DNA from: Drosophila pseudoobscura
Lineage: Eukaryota > Arthropoda > Insecta > Diptera > Drosophilidae
Length of the DNA: 64,000 nt
Reading direction: 5' to 3'
Assembly (NCBI RefSeq): GCF_009870125.1
Contig: NC_046683.1
Coordinates: forward strand, 48,685,869 to 48,749,868
The notes beneath the pieces were generated by a model, which did not search any database, was not told the DNA's origin, and worked only from the letters and a program-made list of their open reading frames with translations. The first letter of the stretch is position 1. Every line of letters starts with the position of its first letter. This document shows positions 1-12,856 of this stretch, piece after piece. A program made the translations under genes and the position numbers.

Positions 1-1652
1 GGTGGTTTGACGATTGAAGGCCGGATTCGTAGCGATCGAAAGCCTTGTGATTCCATGAACTCAAGCAGGACTCGCTCTAGTGTGTCCCAAAAAGGGGAAG
101 AGGTGCGAATTATTGACCCCAAAGAAAGAAGGAGAAATAAACAGCTGATGGGGCGATGACTGGGGAAGGGTTTCCTGATGGATGGGGAGAGATGGCTCAT
201 CGAAATTCTGCTTGCAGGGGGGCATACGTTGCAAGAGCTGGTTACAGGGGTTGGCAGGGGTACGGAGGTACAGGGGTACTGTGGTACTGGGTAGAGCTAC
301 TGCCGAGGGTTACCCTCGCCAAAAGCAAATCCTTTTGAAGGCTGCAAAAAAATAAATCATCTCTCGACCGCTGCATCGCGCCGCGCCGCACAATGATGAA
401 ATTATTATTTATGCAGTCTGCAGAGATCTCTACTCCCAGCCCCCCCTCACCACCCCCCAACCCCTACTCACCTGTGCGTGTCGGGTGCTCCAGTTAATAT
501 TGAATAAAGTTTACCCGCCAGATACCCTTTTCGGTGCGGGGTCCACCCTCTTTCGCAGGCAGCTGGCGAAATAAGCGAAAGGCCACCCACCGAAGGGTCC
601 CCTCCATACACTCCCTGCGCTCCCTCTCTTTTCCCTTCTGCGAAATACCCATCTTTCTAGGGTATTCCCCAGGCGGGAGGCTCTCTGCTGACCCCTGCCT
701 AAAGCTGGAGTTTCCTTCCAGCCACTTGTTGCCCCTCTCCTCTCTCCACTCTCCACTCTCCACTCTCCACTCTCTCTCTCTCTCTTTCTCTATCTCTGTG
801 CCGGTCTGCCCCATTCACTTGTGCTTATGCCACATTCAGAGTCTGGTGGCTTTTTGGGTTTTGTCGCCGTGTGGAAGGAATGATTGCATGCAACATTTAC
901 CGTATTAATAAATTATGAGTATATTTATGTGCTGTCAGAAGTCGTGACGGCAGAGCGACGGCACAAAGTGATAAAATTAGCACAACAACAACAACAACAA
1001 CAGCAACAACAACAACAACAACAAGAAATCACAGTGCGTATGGCTGGCTATCTCTTTCTTTGGCCATGCCACACATATGTACAGCCATCTCTTTCTCTCT
1101 CTCTCTCTCTCTTTTGTTTTGTGGCAAGAGTCGTAAATAAAATATGCGTTTTTCTGTTTCTGTTTCTGTTTCCCAATCGAATGTCTTCATAAAGCGGGCG
1201 GGCGGCACACAAAACCAAAACAATTGGAAATTTATGCTCGTTCCATATATGGGGCTCCATCGAGAGCTCCATCGAGTAGCCGCTGCAGCTCTACATAACT
1301 GTAAGCCACAGAGCCGCGGCAGAAACAACAACAGTGCAACAGGTGCAAAGACTTTGTGGTGCAAGAGGCAGGCAACGGCGAATGGCGAATGGCGATGCCG
1401 AGATGCAGAGACAGAGAGACGGAGAGGCAGTCAGTCAGGAGGCTGCTCTGCTGACTCCAATTCCGATCCGATCCGAATGAGATCTTGTAATACGTCCTGC
1501 AACAACACGCTTATAACAAGGTGGCACGAAGGGGCAGGGGGGGGTCGGCTATAGGCAGAAGCATAGTCGAGGCCTGGGATACCCTGGAAAGTCCCCAAAG
1601 AAAGGAGCTGCTTGCCTTTCTCTCCAATCTTTTCGATGGGATTTCATTGGTT
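1..1652. other. non-coding DNA, no gene seen
   Basis: I see no coding exon here. The sequence is pyrimidine-rich with CT and CAA microsatellites. A donor-like CAG|GTGAGT on the minus strand near 471 could end a small non-coding exon of a minus-strand transcript, but nothing else supports it. Open frames here are low-complexity (Q, S or R runs) and overlap on both strands, which is typical of chance frames in repeat-rich DNA. Confidence 0.6.
981..1024. repeat. CAA microsatellite
   Basis: An almost uninterrupted CAA tract with one CAG interruption. In one frame it reads as polyglutamine, but no splice context or flanking protein similarity supports translation. Confidence 0.9.
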
Positions 1653-2093
1653 ATCCCCTAAGCGAAGGGACACCAAGTTCACCTAGGTGAAAGGACACCA
1701 ATTGCCCCTAAGCGAAAGCACACCAAGTTCCCCTAGGCGAAAGGACACCAGTTTCCCCTAAGCGAAAGGACACCAATTGCCCCTAGGCGAAAGGACACCA
1801 ATTGCCCCTAAGCGAAAGGACACCAAGTTCCCCTAAGCGAAAGGACACTAATTTCCCCTAGGCGAAAGGTCACCAGTTTCCCCTAGGCGAAAGGACAGCA
1901 ATTTCCCCTAGGTGAAAGGACACCAACTTCCCCTAAGCGAAAGGACACCAAGTTCCCCTAGGCGAAAGGACACCAAGTTCCCCTAAGCGAAAGGACACCA
2001 ACTTCCCCTAAGCGAAAGGACACCAGTTTCCCCTGGGCGAAAGGACACCAAGTTCCCCTAAGCGAAAGGACACCAAGTTCCCCTAGGTGAAAG
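1653..2093. repeat. 25-bp minisatellite, about 18 units
   Basis: A head-to-tail repeat with core CCCCTAAGCGAAAGGACACC plus a variable 5-base joint (AAGTT, AATTG or AGTTT). The CTA(A/G)GCGAAAG core recurs at exact 25-base steps, for example the T at 1659, 1684, 1709 and 1734 through 2084, giving 18 units. A/G alternation after CCTA and the variable joint show that units have diverged and been shuffled. Single look-alikes of the core occur at about 11560 (CCCTCTAGGCGAAAG) and 36408 (TAAGCGAAAGG), so the array probably grew from part of a dispersed element. Confidence 0.93.
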
Positions 2094-3061
2094 GCCAAAA
2101 GCTTCTTCCCTTGCCGCCTATGGAGTATCCCTCTCTTCAAAGGGTATCTCTGCTGCTCCTCTATGTGTGTGTGTGTGTGTGAGAGTGTGTGTGTGTTTGT
2201 CTTTTGACACTTTGGCGCATTTGACACTCAACGCGCGCATTCACTTTAAATCTAAATTTACTGATATCAGCGTACAAAATAGTATCAACACAGCGGCGAC
2301 AGCAACAGCAACAAAATAGGAGACAAACACAGACACAGACACAGACAGGGGCACAGCCACATACAGGGGCACAGCCACAGACACACGTACAAGCGAGTAT
2401 TGGCCTGGCCAAGACAGACGCCTGGCCTGCTTGGTCGAGTAACGAACGACCTTAGAGGTAATAAACATAAATAACGCCATTGAAAGCGAGCTACGGACAG
2501 CGAGAGACCGACCAGAGATCTCTCTTGGGCTGGTGGGAAGGGGGCCAGAGAGGGCGACGATCAAGAGTGGAGGAGTAGAAGGTGCAATGCAGCAGGTAGC
2601 ACAGGGGGCAGGCGGGAGACTGTGACTTTGGCTAGCCACATGTTTCATAGAAAAAGACAGACAGCGACTGGGGGCCACAGAGCCCGAGAGCCGCAGAGCC
2701 CCAGAGCCGCAGAGCCAATGCTTGTTACTTTGCTGGCCACAAGACACGGCCGCAAGTCGCGGAGGCGCAGCTGTGGCAAAAACTGTGGCAACTGCCAGGC
2801 GGCAGCCTATGGGCGGGCGTCAGACGACGGCGAAGGTCAACAGATTGTCGATGTCGGAGTCCGAGACCGCGACTCCAAGAGTGCGATGCTTGGGTGCCTG
2901 CCCCATGCCCCGCCACCCCGCCACCCCCTGCCTTTCAAGGCGTAGCCGTGATAATTGTTTCTTGTCCATTTGGCCAGGTTGATTGCAACTAATGAACTCT
3001 AATGAAAAGGCCGCGGCGCAATGAGTTTCCCATTTTCCGTTTTCCACGCAGGGCGGTGGCT

Positions 3062-3081
3062 GGGGGGGGGGGGGGGGGGGG
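3062..3081. repeat. poly-G run (20 G)
   Basis: Twenty consecutive G on the plus strand. It is long for a fly genome and capable of G-quadruplex formation. Length may be unreliable if based on error-prone reads. Confidence 0.85.
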
Positions 3082-6000
3082 AGCCTATCCTCGGGCTAGC
3101 GAAGGATTATTCCCTTTGGGGCTTGGATTTCCCTTGGAATATAACCCGATCTTGTGGTTAGGGAAGGGGGGGATGGGGGGGGAGGCCACAGAAGTGCATC
3201 CTGGAAGCCACACTGTTGTCACGCCATGAAGGCCCTCCCTCTCTCCCTTTGCGGGGCAGTTAGTGGGCGATCGAAGCCTTCTCTTCTCCGAGGAGGGGAG
3301 GGAGGTAGTGCACTGCCACTGCCACTGCCACTGCCGCAAGTCACATGGCAGGAGAGCCCGAAGTGCTGACGAAATGTCAACGATGCCAACAAGTCTATCA
3401 TTCACTCACGTGGCAGCCCCCAGCCCCCAGCACCGAGCACCCCCCCTCTGACACCCACAATGGCCGCAATTTGCATAAGCTTCTGCCGCAGACAGCGAGG
3501 CAGAAGGCAGCGTAGAAGGAGGATGGCTGGCAGCTGGGAGTGGGACTCCGTCTGCGTCTACGACTGCGGCTGTAGGTGGATGTGCAACAAGTAAGCGACA
3601 GTCAGATGGGGGGACGGGGGTGGGGGCCAAACCCAAGCCAATCATCGAGGCAGCATGAAGATGCTCCACAGACAAACTGTGGCAGCCAACGCGGCCTTCA
3701 AGTGGCACAAGGAATACCCTAACATGGGGCGATAAAAATCCAGAGAGAAAGTGAGTGCCGCACGACCCCTGGTCCCTGAACTTAAGCTAATCTGTGGCCC
3801 GAACCTGCCACAAACTGCCGTCGTGCCCCCACCCACATAAAGGGCCCTCCCTCTCTCTCTCTCTCTCCCGACTTTGGGGAGGGGAGGGGATGCCTCCGCC
3901 TCTGCGGCTGCATGGGGCACACAAGACATAATAAAAATCTCTTTTATGGCACTTAAGTGTTTTGTGTGCGGGGATTGTGGGTAGCATTTTACCTTTGCTT
4001 CGGTCTCCGGGCCGGCTCTGGGGCTTCGGGCTTTAGCTCTGGACTCCAACTTTTGCTTGGGGCCTGCTCTCCCTCTCTCTCTCTCTCTCTGGGGAGATCC
4101 CTGGAGATTTATGCGACTTTTGGCCAAAGTAAATTGTGCATAAAAAAGCAGCCAAAGCCAAGAGGCAGCGCTCTCTCCTGCCTGCACTTCGATGATGAAG
4201 TGCTCAGAGGAAAAGCGAGCGAGCGCTGCCACTGCTGCTCCTTGGACGAGATTTACTAAGTGCAAGAGTTGAGAATTTATTAGAGAGACGAAAAGTTTGC
4301 TCTGTTTACGAGCTGTTTGTTGCGTGCACCTCCAGCCTCCAGCCAGCCTTTTGGGGGCTTATCATCATCTCTGTGGCATCAACTGCAGGACGTAACTTAT
4401 GGCCCAATGGCCCCTTGGCCATGGTCAACAGGTGCAGCAGTCGGCAGTCATCGAGAAGGAAAGAGTTCATAAGGAACAAAAAAAAACTATGCTCCCACGA
4501 TGCAAAAACACATAAAAAAGAGACAGAGAGACGGGGAAAGAGAGAGAGAGAGGGGGGGAGGGGGTAATAGGGGGTGTGTTTGTGTGTGTGGCAACATTCA
4601 AATCCCATCATCAGGCAATGCTGCTGCCACGCAATGCAATCATCATGAACGGGTTGGTGGCTGAGGGGGCTGGTGGGGGGCTGGGTGGCCCGGAGGGGGG
4701 GCCTGTCCCATGATCATTATGAGCGGAAATGCGAAGGAAAAGTAGGAGGTTTTTAACAGCCACCGCCACTCGCGGACTGCCGGGCGATTGCCGTCGCATT
4801 TTTTAACCACTGCCGACGCCCATACCCTGGCGATCGATGCTGAAGGGTGGGCCAGGCCACACGAGCAGAATGTAACGTCACCTGGAAGTTGGGGAAAAGG
4901 AAAAGAGTAGAGAAGGCGGAATGTAACTCCAAAGATGCAGGATTCAAGGGATATTTGGATATAGGGAAGGAAATATATATTTTTTAAAGGTCTTAAAAAT
5001 CCCTTCTTTAGGGCTTCTCGATGCCCAAAACCTCGCAAAATAGCGAACAGGGTTCCAGAGTTCGGATCCCACATTAAACAATACAAAAATCAATAGGAAT
5101 GGTGCCCAAAATCTACATATATCATTGAAACAATCCCCTGTTTTTGCCCGTCCCATGGACAGGGTATCCCTGGTGTCGTTTCTTTGGCCCTCCCCCCAAT
5201 TTATCCCGTTTTTGCTGGCTCTCTGTGGCATCCTGTTCGTTCTGTTGTGGCGGGGCATAAAAAAAAGGCCGCGGCGGCATGCAAAAAGTGCCGACGACGC
5301 CGACGCCGACGCCGCAGCGAAGGCGCATTTTATGTCGCCATTGCGGCAGCAAATGACTTTAATTGCATTTCTCAATGCAGTTTTTCTTCTCTCCCCGGCT
5401 TTGGACACCCCCCCCCTCCACCCGCCCCACCCGCCCCTGGATGCGGTGGCACCCTGTCTCTGTCGCTGGTTCTGTCTGTGCCCCAAAGTGTTGTCGAGTG
5501 CAACAGACAAGGCGGCGGCGCTCATCGCTGGTGTAATCTTGATATAAATAATAATTAAATGGATTAGCTACGATATCGGTGGCCATTAGAGAGCGCAAAG
5601 AGAGAGGGAGAGAGAGGGAGAGTGCCTGGGGGCATGCCACAGAGAGTGTGGCAGCGAGATTCTTTTCGGAGATTGGGCGATTGGTTAAAGCAAACAAAAG
5701 GCAAAAGGCAAAAAGGAAGGCCTGTCAGGCCGAAGCCTCCTCCGATGAGCAACGGACGCGCGCGCTTGCGCCTCAATTAATTAATGGCAACTGCCATGAA
5801 AGTGCCGCAGCAGCAGCAACGGCAGCCACAGCCCCCAAGGCTCCAAGCTCCCCCCTGCCTGCCCCTGCCTGCCACTCTCTGGAGTGCTGCAAAGATCGCT
5901 ATCGAAAGTACGTCTGTACATGCGTGTAGTTTACATACAAAAGCAGCAGCAGCCCCAGCCTCAGCCCCAGCAGCCCCAGCCTCAGCCCCAACAGAGACGG

Positions 6001-7138
6001 CGCGTTCACACGCCGCCAAAAAAGACAGAGAGACTGAAAGACAGAAAGACAGAAAGAGAGACAAACCGAAGTTGAACGAACATTCGCCCAATCGAATCTG
6101 TGCGGCACAAAACAAATTTTCAACTTGTTGCCTTTCCATTTATCACAGAAAAAAACCACCAAAAAAATACCCTATCGCTTGCCTTGGGATGGATTTACAG
6201 GCAGGATTGTGCAGCCAGCAGTAGCAGGTCCCAAGGATACCGAAAGGGCTTCAGGACACAGTACGAAAGAGCAGGAACCCAATGGTCAGAGCAAGGATCC
6301 TGCTAATAATAGTAATATGGGCAGTAGCAAAGCCCAAGGACACCGAAAAGAATTGCCTTTTAGAGGACTTTACAAGCCAGATACGTATAGCCATGTCCAT
6401 AAGCCACAGATCTCGATCTTTAGTCCTTAGAAGTCTTTAAAGTTACCCGAAATTAGTCATATATATGGGGCTATAAGGCGGTGGAGACACTAATTGTGGG
6501 GACTATCCACAGATGTCCAAGTAGATCCGTTCATTGTCTACCAATCCACCAACTACCCCGCTCTGGGGCAGCCTCCTTGCCCCTCTTTTGGTGCCCCCTT
6601 CAGTGAGGGTATTCCATCGTTCGGCTGGCTTACCTTTCTCTCCATCGAGAAGGCCTCCACTTCTTCTGCTGCCCACTTAATCTGCTAATCTTTTGCCTCC
6701 TCCTCCGCTCTCTTTCTTTTCTGCTGCTGCTGCTGTTGCTCCCCCCCTCCTGCCCCCTCTGTTCGATCTATCGCTGCGACGGCTGTGCGGGGCTGTGTTT
6801 GCGCCTTGTTTGGTCATGAGAATTTGCTTAATGAATTTCGTACAGTTTTATCGCTTAATTTGGCGCCTAATGAAGTTAGCCATAGGTGTCCCCGCCTTCC
6901 CCGCCCTCTTGGCTGGCTACCCTTCTCTTTTGCTCTTTCTCTAGAGATTACACATACGCCGTGTGGTGCGGTGTGGAGCAGGGGTCGCCGCGAGCAAATT
7001 GCTTGGGCCTTTGCCATCACAAATGTTTGCCTTAATCCGCGACGGCACTAAATCCACGCCACGCCACGCCACACCCCACTCCACCCCGCCGCCGCCCTCC
7101 ATCCGTTCGAAAGGCGATGCAAACAATGGACGCTTTAT

Positions 7139-7166
7139 CCCCCCCCCCCCCCCCCCCCCCCCCCCC
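7139..7166. repeat. poly-C run (28 C)
   Basis: Twenty-eight consecutive C, directly after ordinary sequence and followed by ACTACTGC. G-quadruplex-capable on the minus strand. Confidence 0.85.
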
Positions 7167-7624
7167 ACTACTGCTTCCTTTATCCCTTGATATCCTCTTA
7201 TGATTCGCCTAAAAAAAATACATTTCCTGCAAATATTTTTGGTCAATTTTTCTCCTCCCCCCCTGGCTACCCCTCCTTCCCTTCACATACAATAATTACA
7301 GTTACAAATGAGGAACTGCTTCAAGGCACAAGGAGGGAGGGCGGAAGTCCTCCGTCGCGTCATCATCGCGTGTTCAGGCTATGCAAAAAAAAAAAAACAA
7401 CAAAAAAAAAATTGCAAAAAAAAAGAGAAGAGAAATTAATTTTTTTATTTACGAGCTGTCACAAATTCTGCTACGGTTTTTATTTTTTTGTGTGCTTCTC
7501 TTTCGCAAGGTATGTTCAAGAGAAGGGTAAGGCGCCAGGACACGGTACGAAAGAGAGGGAAGCCTCATCTTTAGCAGACAAAATGCTCAGAGCAAGGATC
7601 CTGCATATAATAATACAAAAAAAT

Positions 7625-7626
7625 AA

Positions 7627-7657
<31 letters not shown>

Positions 7658-8166
7658 ATAAATATAAACACTATAAAAAAGATATTTCTAATACTTTGAA
7701 AAATATATATAAATTTGAATCAAATATATAATATACAAAAATAATCAAAATAATATTTTAAAAAAATATGAGGCTAAAAATAATAGTAAAAATATAAGCA
7801 CTATAAAAAAAGATATTTTTAACACTTAAGCAATATAAAATAAATTTGAATAAAATGTATAATATACAAATAAAATCAAAATAATATTAAAAAATATATA
7901 TGGGGCTAAAAATAATAATAAAAATGTAAACACTATAAAAAATATATTTTTAACACTTAAGCAATATATAATAAAATTGAATAAAATATATAATATACAA
8001 ATAAAATCAAAATAATATTTAAAAAAATATATGGAGCCAACAATAATAATAAAAATATAAACACTATAAAAAAAGATATTTTTAACACTTAAGCAATATA
8101 AAATAAATTTAAAAAAAATGTATAATATACAAATAAAATCAAAATAAAATTTTAAAAAAATATATG
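7625..8166. repeat. AT-rich tandem array, ~130-bp unit, about 4 copies
   Basis: Four tandem copies marked by the near-identical block AACACTATAAAAAA(A)GATATTTTTAACAC at about 7668, 7797, 7928 and 8059. Each copy also carries AATATACAAATAAAATCAAA and ends with an ATATGGGGCTAAAAATAATAA-like stretch. The spacing is close to 130 bases. Composition is far more AT-rich than the flanks. The first copy is the most diverged. Confidence 0.85.
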
Positions 8167-10743
8167 GGGCTGGGGCTTTAAAATGAAACCCTTCTTTTAA
8201 CGATTTTTTGGGAAATTTATGGGTCACTCGTACCCTCAAAACTGTAGTACCCCCCTTAAGTAGAACCCCCCCTTGATTCGGATGCATTCACTGGCCTGCA
8301 CTGCCGGCCTTACCCTCCCACTGCATATACCCTGGCCCATCCACTTGACTCCTTTTCGGGGCATATTTTTTGCTGGGCGGTGCCGTCGCGCCTAATATAC
8401 GAGTGTATGAGCGCATGTCTATGTGTATCGGGGGGGCGGCGGGGGCAATTTTCGCTAAGTGGATAATGTGCATTATGCAAAAAAATGGCAAAAATGGTTC
8501 AAATGGTAAAACGCTAAAATGGTAGCTTAAATGTTAAATATGTCATAAAACACTTCATTTTCCAAGAGCCAGACACTGCCATGCCATGGGCCGTGGACCG
8601 TGGACCGAGGGCCGTGGGCCATGGGCCTTAACTGTCAGTTAAAGTTTGACAGTCCCAAAAAAAGGCCAAACTATAATAGTAATTATCCCTTGCCGTATCA
8701 TGCAACCTGCCTTGGCCAGAGACAGGAAGAGCCCCCAGAAGAGAATTCCATTCCACGGCAGACAGAGGAGTATCTATTCGATTCGATTCGATTCGAGTCG
8801 ATTCTGTTCGAACGGATTGTCAACCGGAATGGAGTTCTTATTGCATTGCTGTCCGAAAACTGTCCAAAGTGTCCAATGCGGAGCCCGCCCCCTTGGGGCC
8901 CGCGCTCAACAATAAAGTCAATAAAACAAATCTGCAATTGATTATGGGCTCTGGATATGCAGCAGGCACTCGCTCGTACGGGAGATACAGATACAGAGAT
9001 ACCGAGATACAGAGATAGATGGAAAATATGGTAAATATGTGCACTTTGCCAATTGAATGACACGACCTTGAGGCAACGACGGCAACGGCGAGTCGTGTAA
9101 TGAAATGCAATTACGATCAAGAATCGCACGACCCACACACCACACACACACAGGGCATGCCACACAGGCAGGCACAGCCCCAAGTGCCCCTCCTCCTCCT
9201 CCTCCTCCTCCCCTCAAGCAAAGGCTCGTTCTCTACGCATGGGGCTCCGACTCCGACTCCGACTCTGGCTCTGGTCACCGCGTGAGTTCTGGCGATAAAT
9301 CGAAAATTGTTTGCACTGCCAAAAAGGCAAATAAATGCATCAGAATGCAGCATGGAAGGGGGAGGAGGAGGCAGAGGCAAAGGCAGAGGCCACTCTGTGG
9401 AGTTCCATGGAGTTATGGAATTATGTGTCAAATTGGTGCTGCAACAAACAAGAGTTAATGGACATCCCCCTCCTCCCCCAACACACAGCCCCCATCCTGG
9501 AGCCTGCCGCTGCCGCTGCCGCCGCTGCTGTTGCCTTTTGCCTGTGATTTTCCGCACATTGAATGTGTTTTTAATTACCAAACCGAAGAGGGAGAGGGTA
9601 GAGAGGGGGTAGAGGGGGGAGGGCGAAAGAGATGCCAAAAGAGCGGCAAAAGATGGTTAAATGGTAAAACGCCCGAAACGAGCGAAAAGCTGGAAATGCC
9701 GCCGCGTCGCACTCGTAGATAACAATTTAGCGGCGATTTAGGCATGTCCAAAGGGAGGAGCATGGGGGGAGCATGGGGGGGCAGGCGATGGTGCTGCAGT
9801 TGCAGCCAATGCCCACACCCTGATTCCTGATTCCTGATTCCAGATCCACACAGAAATCCCAGCACCCGCGATGCCTGCACAAAACGGAGGAGGCCTCTCC
9901 TTCGTGGGACGGTGGGGTGGTGGGGCTGGTGGGGCTGGTGGGCTGCTACTGTGCTAAAAGTTTAGCATGCGGAAAATTAACATGCACTCCTCCCTCTCCC
10001 TCTGCCCCTCCCTCTCTCTGTGTTCCCTTCCTCTTTGTTCCCTATCGCTTTATGTGTCTCCTCTGCGCGTGTTTCCTGCTTTTGCTGGCGGGAGAGAAAG
10101 AGATTTCCCCGGTGAGAAAAGCCAATGGGCAGCAGAGGCAGTGGCAGAGGCCGAGGCTGCTGTGGCTGCTGTGGCAGTGGCAGAGATTGAGCGTGTGACC
10201 AAAGTCAAGTGCAGTGAAAAGTAATTAACTTGAATTTGGACAAAGCGAGAGGCATGAGGCACAAACCGTGGGGCACACACACCGATACACAGTGGGTGAC
10301 CAATAATCGCGGTGCTTAAAAAACTTTCGAAATATTGAAATACCCAATGATTTCCGATTATTAATTTTTTTCGAATTCTCCCTCTCTCTCGCGTGTGTGG
10401 GAAAGAGATTTGATGATCCAATGATCCAATGATCCAATCGATTCGCTTTGAGAGGCCTATTAAAATATTTGATTGGACCACCGCCGGAGTCCAAGCCCAA
10501 GACAGAGCCAAAGCCAGAGACTTTGATTCTCTGATTCTCCGTTTCTCTGATTGAAACATAAAATTCGTCACAGAGAGCAACAGCTTTTGAATGATCGGCG
10601 GGGCTTCCACGACGCCGACTACGAGTATTTATATTTATAGAGGAACGAAGTCTATGTATGTTTTCCCAGAAATGTCCCGATCTAATGCAATTTGACATGC
10701 AACATGGGATGGGGGCAACAGCAGTCAGACAGACTCCACCGAT

Positions 10744-10773
10744 GCAGCAGCAGCAGCAGCAGCAGCATCAGCA
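10744..10773. repeat. CAG microsatellite
   Basis: An uninterrupted run of CAG, then CATCAGCAG. No splice or protein evidence for translation. Confidence 0.85.
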
Positions 10774-11170
10774 GACGACTCCCCCACACATGGGGGCAAG
10801 CACTTGGACCAAGGCATCGCATCGCATCGCATCGCATCGCTGGATGGGAGGATGGGAGGATGACACTTGTCTCCGACTGCCACTGGGAGTGCAGCACCTT
10901 CTCCTGCGCCTCCCCGCGACATCTGTTTAGTGCGAATCTTCTGCTTCTGCTTCTCTCTTCTTTTTTGGATGGAATGCATATCATGCACTCATTACATTGC
11001 AAATTGCAGACGGGGGAAAATAGTTTTCCACGCAGCAGCAGCGGCAGCAGCAGCGTCTCTGAAGTTCAATGCTCGGCGGGCGGACGAGGGGCAGCCGAAG
11101 AGTTGCCTCTACTTTTCACACATGTCCTCGCGGATCTCGCAAGTCGCCTCTCGATTGTGGGTGCATGCCC

Positions 11171-11195
11171 CACACACACACACACACACACACAC
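11171..11195. repeat. CA microsatellite
   Basis: An uninterrupted CA dinucleotide run following GCATGCCC and leading into GTACATATATATA. Confidence 0.9.
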
Positions 11196-12642
11196 GTACA
11201 TATATATATTTTCTTTTATATAGAAAGATCTGCAGACAATCTGTGGAACAATGTGATAAATCTTCTGCTTCTCCACGCTGCAAGTGCCGTGCAGTTCGGG
11301 CCCCGTCTCTGGGTGCTGGTGGGAGTGTTGCTGTGTTGCAAGTGCAACGTCTGGCAAACGTGGCAGACACAACTGCAGTTCTTCCTCTGGGGCACAGCCC
11401 AGGCATTGGCCTCCTCCTCGTCTGTGCCGCAGCAACAACTTGTACATCATTTTCAATGCTAAGAGGCAACATCTACAACAACAACAAAAAAACACCAAAA
11501 ACAAAAAACATTCAACATGAGGAAGAAGGTGGGTGTCTCGGGTGTCGAATCTGTTGATACCCTCTAGGCGAAAGATTTCTGGCATTTCCATGGATTTCGA
11601 TGTGTAGATTTCTTCAGCGATTCCCCGCATCGCATATCACCCCACTCCGTCCGTATACCCACTCCTCCAAGGAAAGGGTGCCCCACAGTCGAGGATCGAG
11701 GAGCGGGGATCGAGGAACATCGCTGTTTGCAGATGTCTTGCAGATTTCCTTGTCGCAGTTTTTGTTGCTGCCGCCAAATAGTTTGCGTCGAGCGCAAATT
11801 ACAAATTCAAATTTAATTAAGTAAAAAATTAAACAAACATGCAGACGCGTCTGCGTTTGTAGTTTGTCAGTCAGCGGCAGGGGGCATGCGGCAGGGGGCA
11901 AGGAGGCGGCGCGGGCCTGCAGCATCAAGGAGGGGAGCGTCGTCTGTCAATGTGACAAGCGACAAGCAGTGCAACATGGAGAGTCGTCTCCATCGTACCG
12001 ATGCCTGCCCCCTTCCCCCCTGCCCCCACTGCACTGCACTCCAATCCAACCCAATCCCAATCCAATCCACTCCACCAATGCAAATCAATGACATCGACTA
12101 CGACACATCGGCACTTCAATCGATTGTCTCTTTCTCTCACACCTTGCCGCAACGGCCTCGTCTGCGGCAGCCCCCACTCCTACCCCCTCCTACCCCTGCT
12201 ACCCCCCTACTCCGCCTGCCGCTGCGGCTGGCCGTTCTATAAATGTTTCAATTAAAATAAAATAATATGCCCACTCGACTCGAAGGCGAGCCTTTTATGG
12301 GAGTCGCCTCGCGCTTGCTCTCGCTCTCGCGCAATCGAAGGTGTTTTTTTTTGTTGTTTTTGTTTTTGTTTGTGCCGCATAATTGCATGGAGCGTCAACC
12401 GCAGTCCACACATCCCAGGCCACCACCCAACAGCCACCCAACAAGCACCCATGAATTATGAACCGCCATTTCTTCGCCAAGAGCCCAGCGAGAGCGTCCC
12501 GGCCAGGAGGAGTCCGAGAGCCTCCATTAGCCGGAAAGGTAACAATTTGCAAGGCACTGAGAACAGGGCTGGGAGAGCATTCAATTAGGGAAAATACAGT
12601 GATCAGGCAATCAGGAATCCATGCCAGATACGGAACGGGAGC

Positions 12643-12658
12643 GGGGGGGGGGGGGGGG
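12643..12658. repeat. poly-G run (16 G)
   Basis: Sixteen consecutive G on the plus strand, the third long G or C run in the first 13 kb. Confidence 0.85.
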
Positions 12659-12856
12659 CAGTATTAGAAGGATATCCACAGAGAACTCAAATTGAATTAG
12701 ATTTTGTGTGAAAAGAATGCGCGCAGAAGTGGGAAGAGTGTGGAAGATGGCAAATTAAATTGCAGCTCTTCAAAACAATGCAATAGCTTATGCTCTTAAA
12801 TTAAGAGAGAGAGAGAGATAGAACACTACAAAAGAACGCTTAATTCTCTTTCGCTT

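Larger units (their letters stand above)
2094..7619. other. non-coding DNA with simple repeats
   Basis: No supportable exon. It contains a GT tract at 2164-2196, repeated CAGACACAG-like motifs at 2320-2390, a 20-base G run at 3062-3081, GA/CT tracts and a 28-base C run at 7139-7166. Two related stretches at about 6240-6310 and 7530-7605 share GTACGAAAGAG and GGTCAGAGCAAGGATCCTG-like sequence, so they are copies of one dispersed element. Confidence 0.55.
8170..12856. other. non-coding DNA, possible intron
   Basis: No exon with conserved protein features. It includes repeated ATCGATTCGATTCGA-like motifs near 8775, a CAG tract at 10744-10773, a CA tract at 11171-11195 and a 16-base G run at 12643-12658. 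If the minus-strand 5' exon proposed at 12857-13655 is real, this would be part of that gene's first intron. Confidence 0.4.

Noticed and set aside
884-1192. Open frame with a polyglutamine run
   Set aside because: Caused by the CAA microsatellite; no splice sites, no conserved flanking residues, and CT-repeat serine/leucine runs follow.
1653-2093. Regular 25-base repeats that could suggest a CRISPR array
   Set aside because: Units are head-to-tail with no unique spacers, no cas genes are present, and the surroundings are clearly insect DNA. It is a minisatellite.
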